NCBI GenBank assembly: GCA_030597775.1
Contig: JAUVRF010000010.1
Coordinates: 1 to 14,307, forward strand
Direction of reading: 5' to 3'
DNA: 14,307 nucleotides
Origin: Methanobacteriota archaeon
Lineage (GTDB): Archaea; Thermoplasmatota; DTKX01; GCA-020343715
Shown: piece after piece, positions 1 to 6,004 of the stretch
Numbering within the stretch: the stretch's first letter is position 1
How the letters are laid out: each line of letters starts with the position of its first letter
Made by a program: the position numbers and the translations under genes
The notes under the pieces: generated by a model
What the model saw: only the letters and a program-made list of their open reading frames with translations
Databases searched by the model: none
What the model was told of the DNA's origin: nothing

Positions 1-58
1 CATATATCTTTTCTTTGAGTGGAACCCACTCCCCCACCGCCGCATCGCGTTGCCCGTC

Positions 59-355
59 TCAATCGAAGAACCGCCTGCGCCCCTCCTCCTGGTCCTCGAA
101 CCGTCTGACCTCGGACGCCGGGAAGTCCCTCGTTCGCCCGGAGGGGTACTGGACGGTGAAGAGGGGGAACCCCCGCGCGCCTTCGCTCCTCTCGACGGCG
201 ATGGCCACTGTGTACCTCACGAGCACGAACTCCTCCTCGGCGGGCAGCCGGCAGCGGTCCTTGTGACGCAGGAAATGGCCCTCCACGACGGCCCTCGCCT
301 TGCCCTCGGGTATCGTGTAACCCTTTCCGCATATCGGACACTGGACTTCGGTCAT
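59..355 (-). CDS. Small zinc-finger-like protein (98 aa), function unknown
   Basis: The reading frame is open further upstream to 490, but the Met at 355 is the likely start: the protein then begins MTEVQCPICGKGY, and the stretch before it is proline/arginine-rich, runs through a G11 tract and looks non-coding. A box A (391-396) lies about 36 bases ahead of this Met and a weak GAGG lies near 361-370. Residues C6, C9, H27, H31 and C35 form a CxxC...HxxxHxxxC pattern that could bind one zinc ion; this is read from the sequence, and I do not recognise a named family. The remaining 60 residues are mixed alpha/beta, with an acidic/arginine-rich C-terminus and no membrane segment. It is divergent from tbp, so it may be a small nucleic-acid-binding or regulatory protein; that is inference only. 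Confidence 0.7.
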   Translation of the reverse strand: MTEVQCPICGKGYTIPEGKARAVVEGHFLRHKDRCRLPAEEEFVLVRYTVAIAVERSEGARGFPLFTVQYPSGRTRDFPASEVRRFEDQEEGRRRFFD

Positions 356-390
356 GGGGCGGTCCTCGACGAGATAGGATATGGAAAATC

Positions 391-397
391 GATAAAT
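391..397 (-). promoter_or_regulatory. Box A (TATA) of the zinc-finger gene
   Basis: On the - strand this reads GATTTATCGA, close to the archaeal box A consensus. It sits about 36-40 bases ahead of the Met at 355, predicting a short leader of roughly 10-15 bases. A G11/C11 run at 408-418 lies just upstream of it. Confidence 0.5.
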
Positions 398-407
398 CCT
401 TCGGTTC

Positions 408-418
408 GGGGGGGGGGG
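408..418. repeat. G11 homopolymer between divergent promoters
   Basis: Eleven consecutive G on the + strand, between the box A of the zinc-finger gene (391-397) and the tbp promoter (531-543). It lies outside both likely coding regions. Runs of this length are prone to slippage in cells and to length errors in assemblies. Confidence 0.9.
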
Positions 419-530
419 CATTGAGAACGGCGGCCCTCTCCCAGGACCGCGCTGAGGGATAGGGCGAGTAGACGAGCAGTGGAGGAGCATGGGGATGGGA
501 CCCCAGACCGCCTGGCTTATCGGCGGGATG

Positions 531-543
531 GAAAGTATTTATC
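531..543 (+). promoter_or_regulatory. BRE/box A promoter of tbp
   Basis: GAAAG followed by TATTTATC, a good BRE plus box A. Transcription should begin about 25 bases downstream, near 563-567, leaving a leader of about 10 bases before the ATG at 574. Just upstream are two short inverted repeats, TGGGG/CCCCA (490-505) and CCGCC/GGCGG (508-526), which could be regulator sites but may be chance in GC-rich DNA. Confidence 0.7.
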
Positions 544-573
544 TTCTTATCATCCTTGTAAACCCGTGGTCGC

Positions 574-1128
574 ATGCTCGAGAACCCAACGATTAGGATA
601 GAGAACGTCGTGGCGACCGCGACCATCGGAGAGGAACTCAACCTCACTACCATCACACTGGCCCTTGAGGGGGCCGAGTACGAGCCCGAGCAGTTCCCGG
701 GCATAGTTTACCGGTTGAAAGACCCCAAGACAGCCACACTCATCTTCCGTTCCGGCAAGGTCGTGTGCACCGGGGCCAAGAGCAAGGCCGCCGTCGAGAA
801 GGCCATCAACATCGTGGTGGACAACCTGGCCGACGCGGGCTTCGAGGTCATAAAGGATCCCGAGGTGACGGTCCAGAACATGGTCGCCACCGCCGACCTC
901 GAGGCGAAGCTCAACCTCACCACAATCGCCCTCTCCCTCGGGATGGAGAACGTCGAGTACGAGCCCGAGCAGTTCCCTGGCCTGGTGTACAGGATAGATG
1001 AGCCAAAGGTCGTGGCACTGCTGTTCGCATCGGGCAAGGTCGTGTGCACCGGTGCGAAGAAGAAGGAGGACATCGTCCTCGCTGTGAAGAGGATCCAGAC
1101 CGAGCTCTCGAACGCTGGCCTCCTCTGA
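574..1128 (+). CDS. tbp: TATA-binding protein (TBP)
   Basis: This is the archaeal general transcription factor that binds box A and, with TFB, recruits RNA polymerase. The 184 residues form the classic saddle of two direct repeats (about 6-92 and 97-182). Each repeat carries the family signature: an EYEPEQFPG block followed by LIFRSGKVVCTGAK in repeat 1 and LLFASGKVVCTGAK in repeat 2. By alignment with known TBPs, F41/F58 and F134/F151 are the DNA-intercalating phenylalanines. Length is normal. The protein ends at LSNAGLL and lacks the acidic C-terminal tail seen in many archaeal TBPs. The ATG at 574 fits both the promoter geometry and the usual family N-terminus. It stands alone, divergent from the zinc-finger gene and convergent with the hydrolase. 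Family assignment is essentially certain; whether this is the only TBP of the genome cannot be told. Confidence 0.98.
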   Translation: MLENPTIRIENVVATATIGEELNLTTITLALEGAEYEPEQFPGIVYRLKDPKTATLIFRSGKVVCTGAKSKAAVEKAINIVVDNLADAGFEVIKDPEVTVQNMVATADLEAKLNLTTIALSLGMENVEYEPEQFPGLVYRIDEPKVVALLFASGKVVCTGAKKKEDIVLAVKRIQTELSNAGLL

Positions 1129-1410
1129 GACGTACCCATAGTACGGTACGGGGCGGGACGGACCCCGGAGCCCTCCCGGAACCTCACCCCCTCGTCGAAT
1201 TCCAATGTTCCAATAGATCACGTACGCAACAGCGCACGATTCCCGGCAAGTTCGACGTTGACGCCCTCCCGGGCGCCCCCGGGGACCTCTGGGGTCATCG
1301 TTGGCCCGGAGCGCGACCATCGGAACGCACCCGCTTGGCTAACCTCCATATTTTACGCATTTCGTCTGAGGAACGAGATCGGGAAGGTCGACCGCATTGT
1401 TTGCTTGGGC
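1129..1410. other. Intergenic region between convergent tbp and hydrolase
   Basis: These 282 bases hold the hairpin at 1131-1150 and a T-rich stretch (1348-1363) that could end tbp transcripts. On the - strand the same AT-rich stretch reads TAAAATAT and resembles a box A. I see no tRNA, no small RNA with recognisable features and no convincing gene. Confidence 0.5.
1131..1150 (+). other. Hairpin just after tbp
   Basis: CGTACC (1131-1136) pairs perfectly with GGTACG (1145-1150) across an 8-base loop, two bases after the tbp stop codon. No T-run follows, so it is not a classical intrinsic terminator; it may be a 3'-end or processing structure. Confidence 0.4.
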
Positions 1411-2265
1411 TCAATCTAAAAAGTCCCTTACGAGGCTGATGAACTCCTCAACCCGCTCGGCCACAGGGTTGTGTCCCACTCCCTCGAGCACCTCGATGTG
1501 GCATTCATGGATCCCCTCCCGGAGCTTCTCTACCGCAGCCTCCGATGAGAAGAAGGGATCGTCGGCGCCCCAGATGGCAAGAGTAGGAGCGGAGATGCCG
1601 CGGAGCTCCTTGGTCTCCATGGGCTTGAGGAGATCCAGGCCCTGGGCCACCTGGTCGAAGGGTATGCCCCGGGTCTCAAGGTACTCCAGGACGGACATCA
1701 CGATCGGGTCGGTGCATAGGTTCCCCGCGGCGGTCTTGGCTCCCTCGAAGCCCATGTCGTCCGTCCAGCAATCCCTGGAGGTGGTCGCGTCCACCCCCAT
1801 GGCCGCCTCCAGGTTCTCCCGCATCTCCGCGATGAACAGGCGGTAACCCTCGTCCAGGTACACTATGTTGGCGGCGTCCACCAGAACAAGTCGGCGCAGA
1901 CGACCCGGCCGCGAGATCGCAAAATGGGTGGCGACGGCACCTCCCATCGAGAGGCCACACAGGTCCGCCTCCACGATCCCGAGCTCGTCCAGCAGGGCCT
2001 CCAGCCAAGCCACCATGCCCTCTGGACCGGGCCGGAAGTCGGGAGAGGTTCGTGACCTGCCGTGCAGGGGAAGGTCGGGAAGCACCAACCTCCTCGCCCT
2101 TGACAGGGGCTCGGCCACGTCCGACCATGAGGCTCCGTCGGAAAGCACACCGTGGAGCAGCACCAAGGGAGTCCCTCCCGATCCGGCCTCTCGGACCAGG
2201 GTCTCGACCCCGGCGATGTGAACGATGACACCCTCCATGGCGCCTTCGGAGGCCTCGGTAGTCAT
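1411..2265 (-). CDS. Alpha/beta-fold hydrolase (esterase/lipase-like)
   Basis: A 284-residue cytoplasmic hydrolase. The alpha/beta-hydrolase landmarks are in order: the oxyanion HG at 38-39 (LVLLHGV), the nucleophile elbow GLSMGG with Ser106, the acid in WGADDPF (Asp236 by the usual GxxD spacing) and the catalytic His265 in GVGHNP. Length and layout match the large family of esterases, lactonases and C-C bond hydrolases; the substrate cannot be read from sequence. The first Met (2265) is chosen because the box A at 2292-2299 is about 30 bases away, giving a nearly leaderless transcript; a second Met nine codons in (2238) is possible. There is no signal peptide. It is a single gene, divergent from aroA'B' and convergent with tbp. 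Nothing ties it to the aromatic pathway beyond adjacency. Confidence 0.93.
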   Translation of the reverse strand: MTTEASEGAMEGVIVHIAGVETLVREAGSGGTPLVLLHGVLSDGASWSDVAEPLSRARRLVLPDLPLHGRSRTSPDFRPGPEGMVAWLEALLDELGIVEADLCGLSMGGAVATHFAISRPGRLRRLVLVDAANIVYLDEGYRLFIAEMRENLEAAMGVDATTSRDCWTDDMGFEGAKTAAGNLCTDPIVMSVLEYLETRGIPFDQVAQGLDLLKPMETKELRGISAPTLAIWGADDPFFSSEAAVEKLREGIHECHIEVLEGVGHNPVAERVEEFISLVRDFLD

Positions 2266-2291
2266 CGAAGGCCTACAACGCGGACCAAGTC

Positions 2292-2299
2292 TATTAATA
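2292..2299. promoter_or_regulatory. Palindromic TATA box, hydrolase (-) and possibly aroA' (+)
   Basis: TATTAATA is its own reverse complement. On the - strand it predicts a start near 2270, about 5 bases ahead of the hydrolase ATG. On the + strand it would start a transcript near 2321, with a leader of about 75 bases to the aroA' ATG at 2396. No better + strand box A is seen, although an AT-rich GGTAATTAAG at 2374-2383 is an alternative. Confidence 0.55.
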
Positions 2300-2395
2300 T
2301 CACCTACTAGAGCGCATTCGTGAGGTCTGGCCTCCCTCGATCCTCAATCTCAAATAAGCGAATTCGTGCGAAGGGTAATTAAGGCGAATTCCACC

Positions 2396-3313
2396 ATGTT
2401 GACTTTCGCGAGACCGAATCGGCCGCATGACCCGCCTATTCCGGTGCCCTTTGTGGCGGGCCCCCATGCGGCCGGGCCGGTCCGCGGAGGACTTACCATC
2501 GCAGGGGCGATAGGGAATTTTGGCAAGACCATCCGGATGCGCAGGCTCACCGAAGCCGTAACCGGAAGGTTCCTGGTCGTGCCCATGGACCACGGGATCA
2601 CCGTGGGGCTCATCCCTGGACTGCACGACCTGTCAGCACGTATAGGAGAGGCCGACCGGGGCGGTGCGACCGCCGTCGTCCTCCACAAGGGCGAGGTGCG
2701 GAGGTTCGTCGAGGCGTCTCCCAGGGAGGCCGGGCTGATCGTCCACATGAGCGCCTCGGTGTCCCACGCCCCCGACCCCGACCGGAAGGTACTGGTTGCC
2801 ACCGTCGACGAGGCCCTGGCCCTTGGTGCGGACGCGGTCTCGGTGCATATCAACATCGGCGCGCCCACGACGACGGAGATGGTTGCCGACTGCAGCGCCG
2901 TGGCCCACGACTGCCACATGCTGGGGATACCGCTTCTGGTGATGATCTATCCCAGGGGCCCCGATATTCACGATCCATACGACCCCGACCTGGTCGCCCA
3001 CTGCGCGAGGGCGGCCGAGGAGGCGGGTGCCGACATAGTCAAGACCAACTACACCGGCGACGTGGACAGCTTCCAGGAGGTGGCGAGGGCCGTGGCGGTC
3101 CCCTTGATCACCGCCGGGGGTCCCCCCACCGATGACCCCCTCGCGCCCCTGCCGGTCGCGGCGGGCACCATCGAGGCCGGCGGGGCCGGCGTCGCATGTG
3201 GCAGGAACGTCTTCTCCCACGAGGACCCCGAGGCCATGACCCGGGCCCTCGCCTCGGTGATCTTCGACGGCACGTCGCCCGAGGAGGCGGCACGGGAGCA
3301 TCTGGGGGGTTAG
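2396..3313 (+). CDS. aroA': 2-amino-3,7-dideoxy-D-threo-hept-6-ulosonate (ADH) synthase
   Basis: First step of the archaeal 3-dehydroquinate route: a class I aldolase-type enzyme that condenses a 6-deoxy-5-ketofructose phosphate with aspartate semialdehyde (as for M. jannaschii MJ0400). Counting from the ATG at 2396, the sequence shows VVPMDHG (Asp65), AVVLHKGEVR, MIYPRG (Tyr185) and the Schiff-base lysine in DIVKTNYTGD (Lys216), ending with VACGRNVF. The fold and catalytic set are complete. Family similarity begins only at about GNFGKTIRMRR (2513 onward), so the first 39 residues here are extra, proline-rich and of poor codon bias. The start is therefore uncertain: GTG 2366, ATG 2396, GTG 2444 and GTG 2453 are the in-frame options. 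ATG 2396 has a weak AAGG nine bases ahead. It is followed after one base by aroB', clearly one operon. Confidence 0.95.
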   Translation: MLTFARPNRPHDPPIPVPFVAGPHAAGPVRGGLTIAGAIGNFGKTIRMRRLTEAVTGRFLVVPMDHGITVGLIPGLHDLSARIGEADRGGATAVVLHKGEVRRFVEASPREAGLIVHMSASVSHAPDPDRKVLVATVDEALALGADAVSVHINIGAPTTTEMVADCSAVAHDCHMLGIPLLVMIYPRGPDIHDPYDPDLVAHCARAAEEAGADIVKTNYTGDVDSFQEVARAVAVPLITAGGPPTDDPLAPLPVAAGTIEAGGAGVACGRNVFSHEDPEAMTRALASVIFDGTSPEEAAREHLGG

Positions 3314-3314
3314 G

Positions 3315-4433
3315 TTGTCCGCCGATGGGAACACTGGTGGCGAAGGACCTCTCATCTGGGTCCATCTTGAAGGATTGACCGAGGAGAACGATCTCCGCGA
3401 GGCGGCCACCGGCGCCATAGAGGCCGGCATCGGTTGCCTGGTGGTGGCCGAGGGCGCGGCGGAATTCGTCGGGTCCCTCGCGCGCGTCAGGTTATTGGAG
3501 GTCCGCGGTGCCGGGCTGTTCGAGGACGGACGTCGGGTCGGCGACCTGGTGTCCATTCGGTCCCAGGACGATGTGGATGAGGCGATAAAGCTCATGGCCA
3601 AGGGCCACATCGTTCTGCTCGATACCCCGGACTGGACCGTGATACCCCTGGAGGACCTGGTGGCCGCCCGACACGGCGATGGCCTTCCGGGACCCGCGTT
3701 GGCGGTCGTCGAGAACGCCGAGGAGGCCAGGCTAGCACTGGGAGCCCTCGAGCATGGCGTCGACGGTGTGGTGCTGCGACCCACTGCGGCAGAGGACGTG
3801 AAGACCCTGGTGGCCGCCGTGCGCGGCATCGGCGGGGGCGAGGACTTCTTCCAGCTCTCCGTGGGTGTGGTGGTGCGTGTCCATGAACTGGGCCTGGGTG
3901 ACCGGGCCTGCGTGGATACCGTTGACATATTGAGGGATGGCGAGGGTCTGCTGGTCGGTTCCTCGTCCGCCGGTTTCCTGCTCGTCCATGGAGAGACCAT
4001 CGAGAACCCGTACGCCGCCGTGCGACCCTTCAGGGTCAACGCGGGTGCGGTGCACAGCTACGTGCTGGTTCCGGGCGGCAGGACCAAGTACCTCTCGGAG
4101 ACCGATGCGGGCATCCGCGTGCTCCTCGTGGACCGGGACGGTGCGGGTCGACCCTCCCACGTGGGGAGGCTCAAGATCGAGCGGCGTCCCCTTGTGCTCG
4201 TGGAGGTCGAGGCGGGTGGTGCCCGGTTCAACGCCATCTTGCAGAACGCGGAGACCGTGCGCCTGGTGACCCCGGCGGGCCATGCATCCGTCAGCTCCCT
4301 CGAGGAGGGGCAGAAGGTGATCGTGTACATGCCCCCGGCTGCAAGGGACGGTGACGGCGATGGTACCGGGCCCGGCAAGGCCACCGGAAGGCACTTCGGC
4401 CGTGCGGTTCCCGAGCGGATCATAGAATCTTGA
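3315..4433 (+). CDS. aroB': 3-dehydroquinate synthase type II (AroB')
   Basis: NAD-dependent oxidative deamination and cyclisation of ADH to 3-dehydroquinate, the second archaeal shikimate step. The 372 residues match the MJ1249-type family end to end: DWTVIPLEDL (106-115), GDRACVDTVDIL (195-206), GEGLLVGSSS (209-218), VHGETIENPYAAVRPFRVNAG (from 224), TKYLSE (257-262), KIERRPLVLVE (287-297), ILQNAETVRLV (308-318) and RHFG (359-362) near the end. A Gly/Asp-rich insertion at about 341-357 is unusual but lies in a variable loop. The start is a TTG at 3315, one base after the aroA' stop, with a GGGGGG purine run at 3304-3309; initiation is probably coupled to termination of aroA'. No aroD, aroE, aroK or aroA follows, so the pathway genes are scattered in this genome. 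Confidence 0.97.
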   Translation: MSADGNTGGEGPLIWVHLEGLTEENDLREAATGAIEAGIGCLVVAEGAAEFVGSLARVRLLEVRGAGLFEDGRRVGDLVSIRSQDDVDEAIKLMAKGHIVLLDTPDWTVIPLEDLVAARHGDGLPGPALAVVENAEEARLALGALEHGVDGVVLRPTAAEDVKTLVAAVRGIGGGEDFFQLSVGVVVRVHELGLGDRACVDTVDILRDGEGLLVGSSSAGFLLVHGETIENPYAAVRPFRVNAGAVHSYVLVPGGRTKYLSETDAGIRVLLVDRDGAGRPSHVGRLKIERRPLVLVEVEAGGARFNAILQNAETVRLVTPAGHASVSSLEEGQKVIVYMPPAARDGDGDGTGPGKATGRHFGRAVPERIIES

Positions 4434-4486
4434 TCCAAAGGGCGATAGGACCCCCTGGCCCCCCCTTGATTCCTCACCCGTGATAA

Positions 4487-4507
4487 TGACCCCTGAGATT
4501 TGGGTCA
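4487..4507. promoter_or_regulatory. Perfect dyad TGACCC-n9-GGGTCA ahead of a TATA box
   Basis: TGACCC (4487-4492) and GGGTCA (4502-4507) form a perfect six-base inverted repeat with half-site centres 15 bases apart, ending six bases before the box A at 4513. The position suits a dimeric regulator acting on the 4622 operon. It could instead fold as a hairpin at the 3' end of the aroA'B' mRNA, but no T-run follows. Confidence 0.45.
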
Positions 4508-4512
4508 CCGGG

Positions 4513-4519
4513 TATTTAA
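4513..4519 (+). promoter_or_regulatory. Box A for the small TM protein / iron-sulfur protein operon
   Basis: TATTTAA in otherwise GC-rich DNA. It predicts a start near 4540-4545 and a leader of about 80 bases before the ATG at 4622. The leader would begin with a hairpin (4542-4561). Confidence 0.55.
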
Positions 4520-4541
4520 CGGGAAGGCACGAATGTCAGCC

Positions 4542-4561
4542 CGGTCCTAGGCATCGGACCG
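4542..4561 (+). other. 5' leader hairpin
   Basis: CGGTCC (4542-4547) and GGACCG (4556-4561) pair perfectly across an 8-base loop. It lies at the predicted 5' end of the 4622 operon transcript and could stabilise the mRNA or serve as a second operator downstream of the box A. Confidence 0.4.
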
Positions 4562-4621
4562 AGTGGACGGCCCTCTTTGGGTGGTACCGCTCAGTGGGGC
4601 AGCATCGAGGAGAGACAACTG

Positions 4622-4831
4622 ATGGCAGACAAACCGTCGGTCAAGGAACGGATATGGAAGCTGGGCGTCAAGATCGCCCACTCGAGACCACATGCGGCCA
4701 CCGAATCGCGTGTAAGACTCCTGCTGTTGATCGGAGCACTGCTGACCCTGTACCTTGGATTCAGGTACAACAACGACTGGTACGTCGAGGAATTCGCCAA
4801 CTACGACTGGGCCCGCGACCTGGGCTTCTGA
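4622..4831 (+). CDS. Small one-pass membrane protein (69 aa)
   Basis: The frame is open from 4577, but the ATG at 4622 is preferred: it has GGAGAG 7 bases ahead (4610-4615), and the upstream residues look like leader sequence. The N-terminus is basic (KERIWKLGVKIAHSR). One hydrophobic helix follows at about 36-52 (RLLLLIGALLTLYLGF), then an aromatic, acidic tail (WYVEEFANYDWARDLGF). By the positive-inside rule the N-terminus is cytoplasmic and the tail is outside. I recognise no family. It lies 12 bases ahead of the NapH-like gene and shares its transcript, so a subunit or accessory role to that protein is a reasonable inference. Confidence 0.75.
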   Translation: MADKPSVKERIWKLGVKIAHSRPHAATESRVRLLLLIGALLTLYLGFRYNNDWYVEEFANYDWARDLGF

Positions 4832-4843
4832 GGTGGGTTTGCG

Positions 4844-5842
4844 ATGGTCAAGGTCCAGAACATCGGGTTAGGCGTGGTAATCGTCATCGCCGCCTTCATG
4901 GCGTTGATCGCCGGGATCATCCGCGAGAGCACCGCCCTCATGGTGGTATCTGGCTACAGCCTCGTCATATCCACCATGATCATGGTGATCACGCTGGGCT
5001 CCCCATTGCTCCGCCTCCCCATACAGGTCCTGTCCTTCGGCTTCCACCGTCTGGGCATATTCCGGAAGCTTCCAGGTGGATGGAACGCCGAGATCCCCAG
5101 GACCGCCGGCGTCACGTGCACCCTCAACTGCCAGGCCTGCGAGCTGGCCTGGGTGGGCTGTCCCATCGGCATGATGCAGCAGTTCGTCATCTCGAGAGCG
5201 TTCCCATTCTACATCCTGGGCGTCTTCCTGATCTTCGGGGCCACCCTGGGCAGGACCGTCTGCGGCTGGCTCTGTCCCTTCGGCCTGATACTGGACATCG
5301 TGAACAAGGTCTGCACCCACCGCTACGAGCCCCCGAACTGGCTCCGCATCTTCAAGTATATCTACTTCATCGGCGCGGTCGTCCTCGCCTTCCTGACCCT
5401 GACCATCTTCTACTGCCGGTACTTCTGCTTCGGCGCGGTGCTTGGTATATTCCCATATTGGTTGACCTGGAACACCGTCAGTTGGGTGTGGCTCTTCTAC
5501 CATCTCTCGGTGTTCGCGGCCTACATCACCTTCTCGTACTTCACCCACGGGAGGGCCTGGTGCCGGTACTTCTGCCCCCTGGGTGGGGCACTGGCCCTCT
5601 TCGCACCCTTCTCGATGCTCCGGATCAAGCACGATTGGAAGTGGTGCACGGACTGCAAGGAGTGCGTGCGCATATGCCCGATGGGCGTCGACCCGAGGAA
5701 GCAGAACATGATGTTCCGCATGGAATGCATCCTGTGCGGCCGCTGCATCACAGCATGCAACACTGGCTCCCTGGAATTCTCGACGCCGTTCACCATGGAT
5801 CTTCCTTCGGCGACCCCGGAGCCCGGGGGGATAGAGGTTTGA
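4844..5842 (+). CDS. NapH/CcoG-type polytopic membrane iron-sulfur protein
   Basis: A 332-residue integral membrane protein with cytoplasmic iron-sulfur clusters, of the NapH/NosR/CcoG/RdhC-like group that passes electrons between quinol or ferredoxin and membrane partners. Helices are visible near 8-26, 32-51, 118-136, 170-190, 196-206 and 212-232. Paired motifs CGWLCPFG (C140/C144) and CRYFCPLG (C240/C244) are typical; a third, CRYFCFG (C191/C195), lacks the proline. Two ferredoxin-type 4Fe-4S motifs lie near the C-terminus: CTDCKECVRICPMG (268-281) and CILCGRCITAC (295-305). An extra cluster of cysteines, C92, C96, C99 and C106, sits between helices 2 and 3. The ATG at 4844 has GAGGTG about 9 bases ahead. 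No nitrate, nitrous-oxide or dehalogenase catalytic subunit is nearby, so the electron acceptor is unknown. Confidence 0.88.
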   Translation: MVKVQNIGLGVVIVIAAFMALIAGIIRESTALMVVSGYSLVISTMIMVITLGSPLLRLPIQVLSFGFHRLGIFRKLPGGWNAEIPRTAGVTCTLNCQACELAWVGCPIGMMQQFVISRAFPFYILGVFLIFGATLGRTVCGWLCPFGLILDIVNKVCTHRYEPPNWLRIFKYIYFIGAVVLAFLTLTIFYCRYFCFGAVLGIFPYWLTWNTVSWVWLFYHLSVFAAYITFSYFTHGRAWCRYFCPLGGALALFAPFSMLRIKHDWKWCTDCKECVRICPMGVDPRKQNMMFRMECILCGRCITACNTGSLEFSTPFTMDLPSATPEPGGIEV

Positions 5843-5846
5843 GGCG

Positions 5847-5862
5847 TTATTATTCTTATTTC
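5847..5862 (+). terminator. T-rich terminator after the iron-sulfur gene
   Basis: A T-rich stretch (TTATTATTCTTATTTC) begins four bases after the stop codon, which is the usual form of archaeal intrinsic termination. It separates this operon from the promoter at 5906-5923. Confidence 0.5.
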
Positions 5863-5863
5863 G

Positions 5864-5903
5864 TGAGAATTGAGGGGCGTTTTTCCCGATTCTCAAGAAT
5901 TGA
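5864..5903. promoter_or_regulatory. Operator-like AGAAT repeats upstream of the surface-protein promoter
   Basis: AGAATTGA occurs twice as a direct repeat 30 bases apart (5866-5873 and 5896-5903). ATTCT between them (5889-5893) makes the dyad ATTCTCAAGAAT (5889-5900). TGAGAAT (5864-5870) also pairs with ATTCTCA (5889-5895), giving a hairpin extendable by a G-U and further G-C pairs. The whole array ends just before the BRE, where a regulator would act. Confidence 0.45.
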
Positions 5904-5905
5904 AC

Positions 5906-5923
5906 AAAAACGTATACTTATAT
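5906..5923 (+). promoter_or_regulatory. BRE/box A promoter of the surface-protein operon
   Basis: AAAAACG (BRE-like) is followed by TATACTTATATG, the most AT-rich TATA region in the window. Transcription should start near 5945, giving a leader of about 60 bases to the ATG at 6005. Confidence 0.65.
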
Positions 5924-5965
5924 GGGCCGACCATGGGTCCGCTACACATACATTACTCCCTATGG

Positions 5966-6000
5966 GGGGCGTTTCCATTGGTTAGGCAAAATGAAACCCC
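5966..6000 (+). other. Leader hairpin covering a G-rich site before the start codon
   Basis: GGGG (5966-5969) pairs with CCCC (5997-6000), TTTC (5972-5975) with GAAA (5993-5996), and ATT (5977-5979) with AAT (5990-5992), with small bulges. The stem ends four bases before the ATG at 6005 and hides the only purine-rich stretch of the leader. Confidence 0.35.
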
Positions 6001-6004
6001 AAAG

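Noticed and set aside
1..58. T-rich start of the window as a terminator of an upstream gene
   Set aside because: ATATCTTTTCTTT is suggestive, but no upstream gene is in view to be ended, so it is not called.
550..1320. 256-codon - strand frame across tbp
   Set aside because: As a protein it is a shadow of tbp; the internal repeat in it mirrors the two TBP repeats. Only the possible antisense promoter is kept as a finding.
1129..1410. tRNA or small RNA in the tbp-hydrolase gap
   Set aside because: No T-arm consensus, cloverleaf pairing or CCA-adjacent acceptor stem could be found on either strand.
2455..2490. GC-rich inverted repeats (GGGCCC, GCGG/CCGC) in the aroA' leader as a riboswitch
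   Set aside because: The stems are four to six bases of pure G/C, expected by chance here, and no known riboswitch pattern is visible.
2633..4039. 468-codon - strand frame across aroA' and aroB'
   Set aside because: It is antisense to two firmly identified enzymes and of low complexity (Ser/Arg/Pro-rich), typical of GC-rich shadow frames.
4480..5985. 501-codon + strand frame overlapping the small TM and iron-sulfur genes
   Set aside because: It is a His/Arg/Pro-rich shadow of the NapH-like gene in another frame, with no recognisable motifs; the overlapping frame has clear cysteine motifs and helices.
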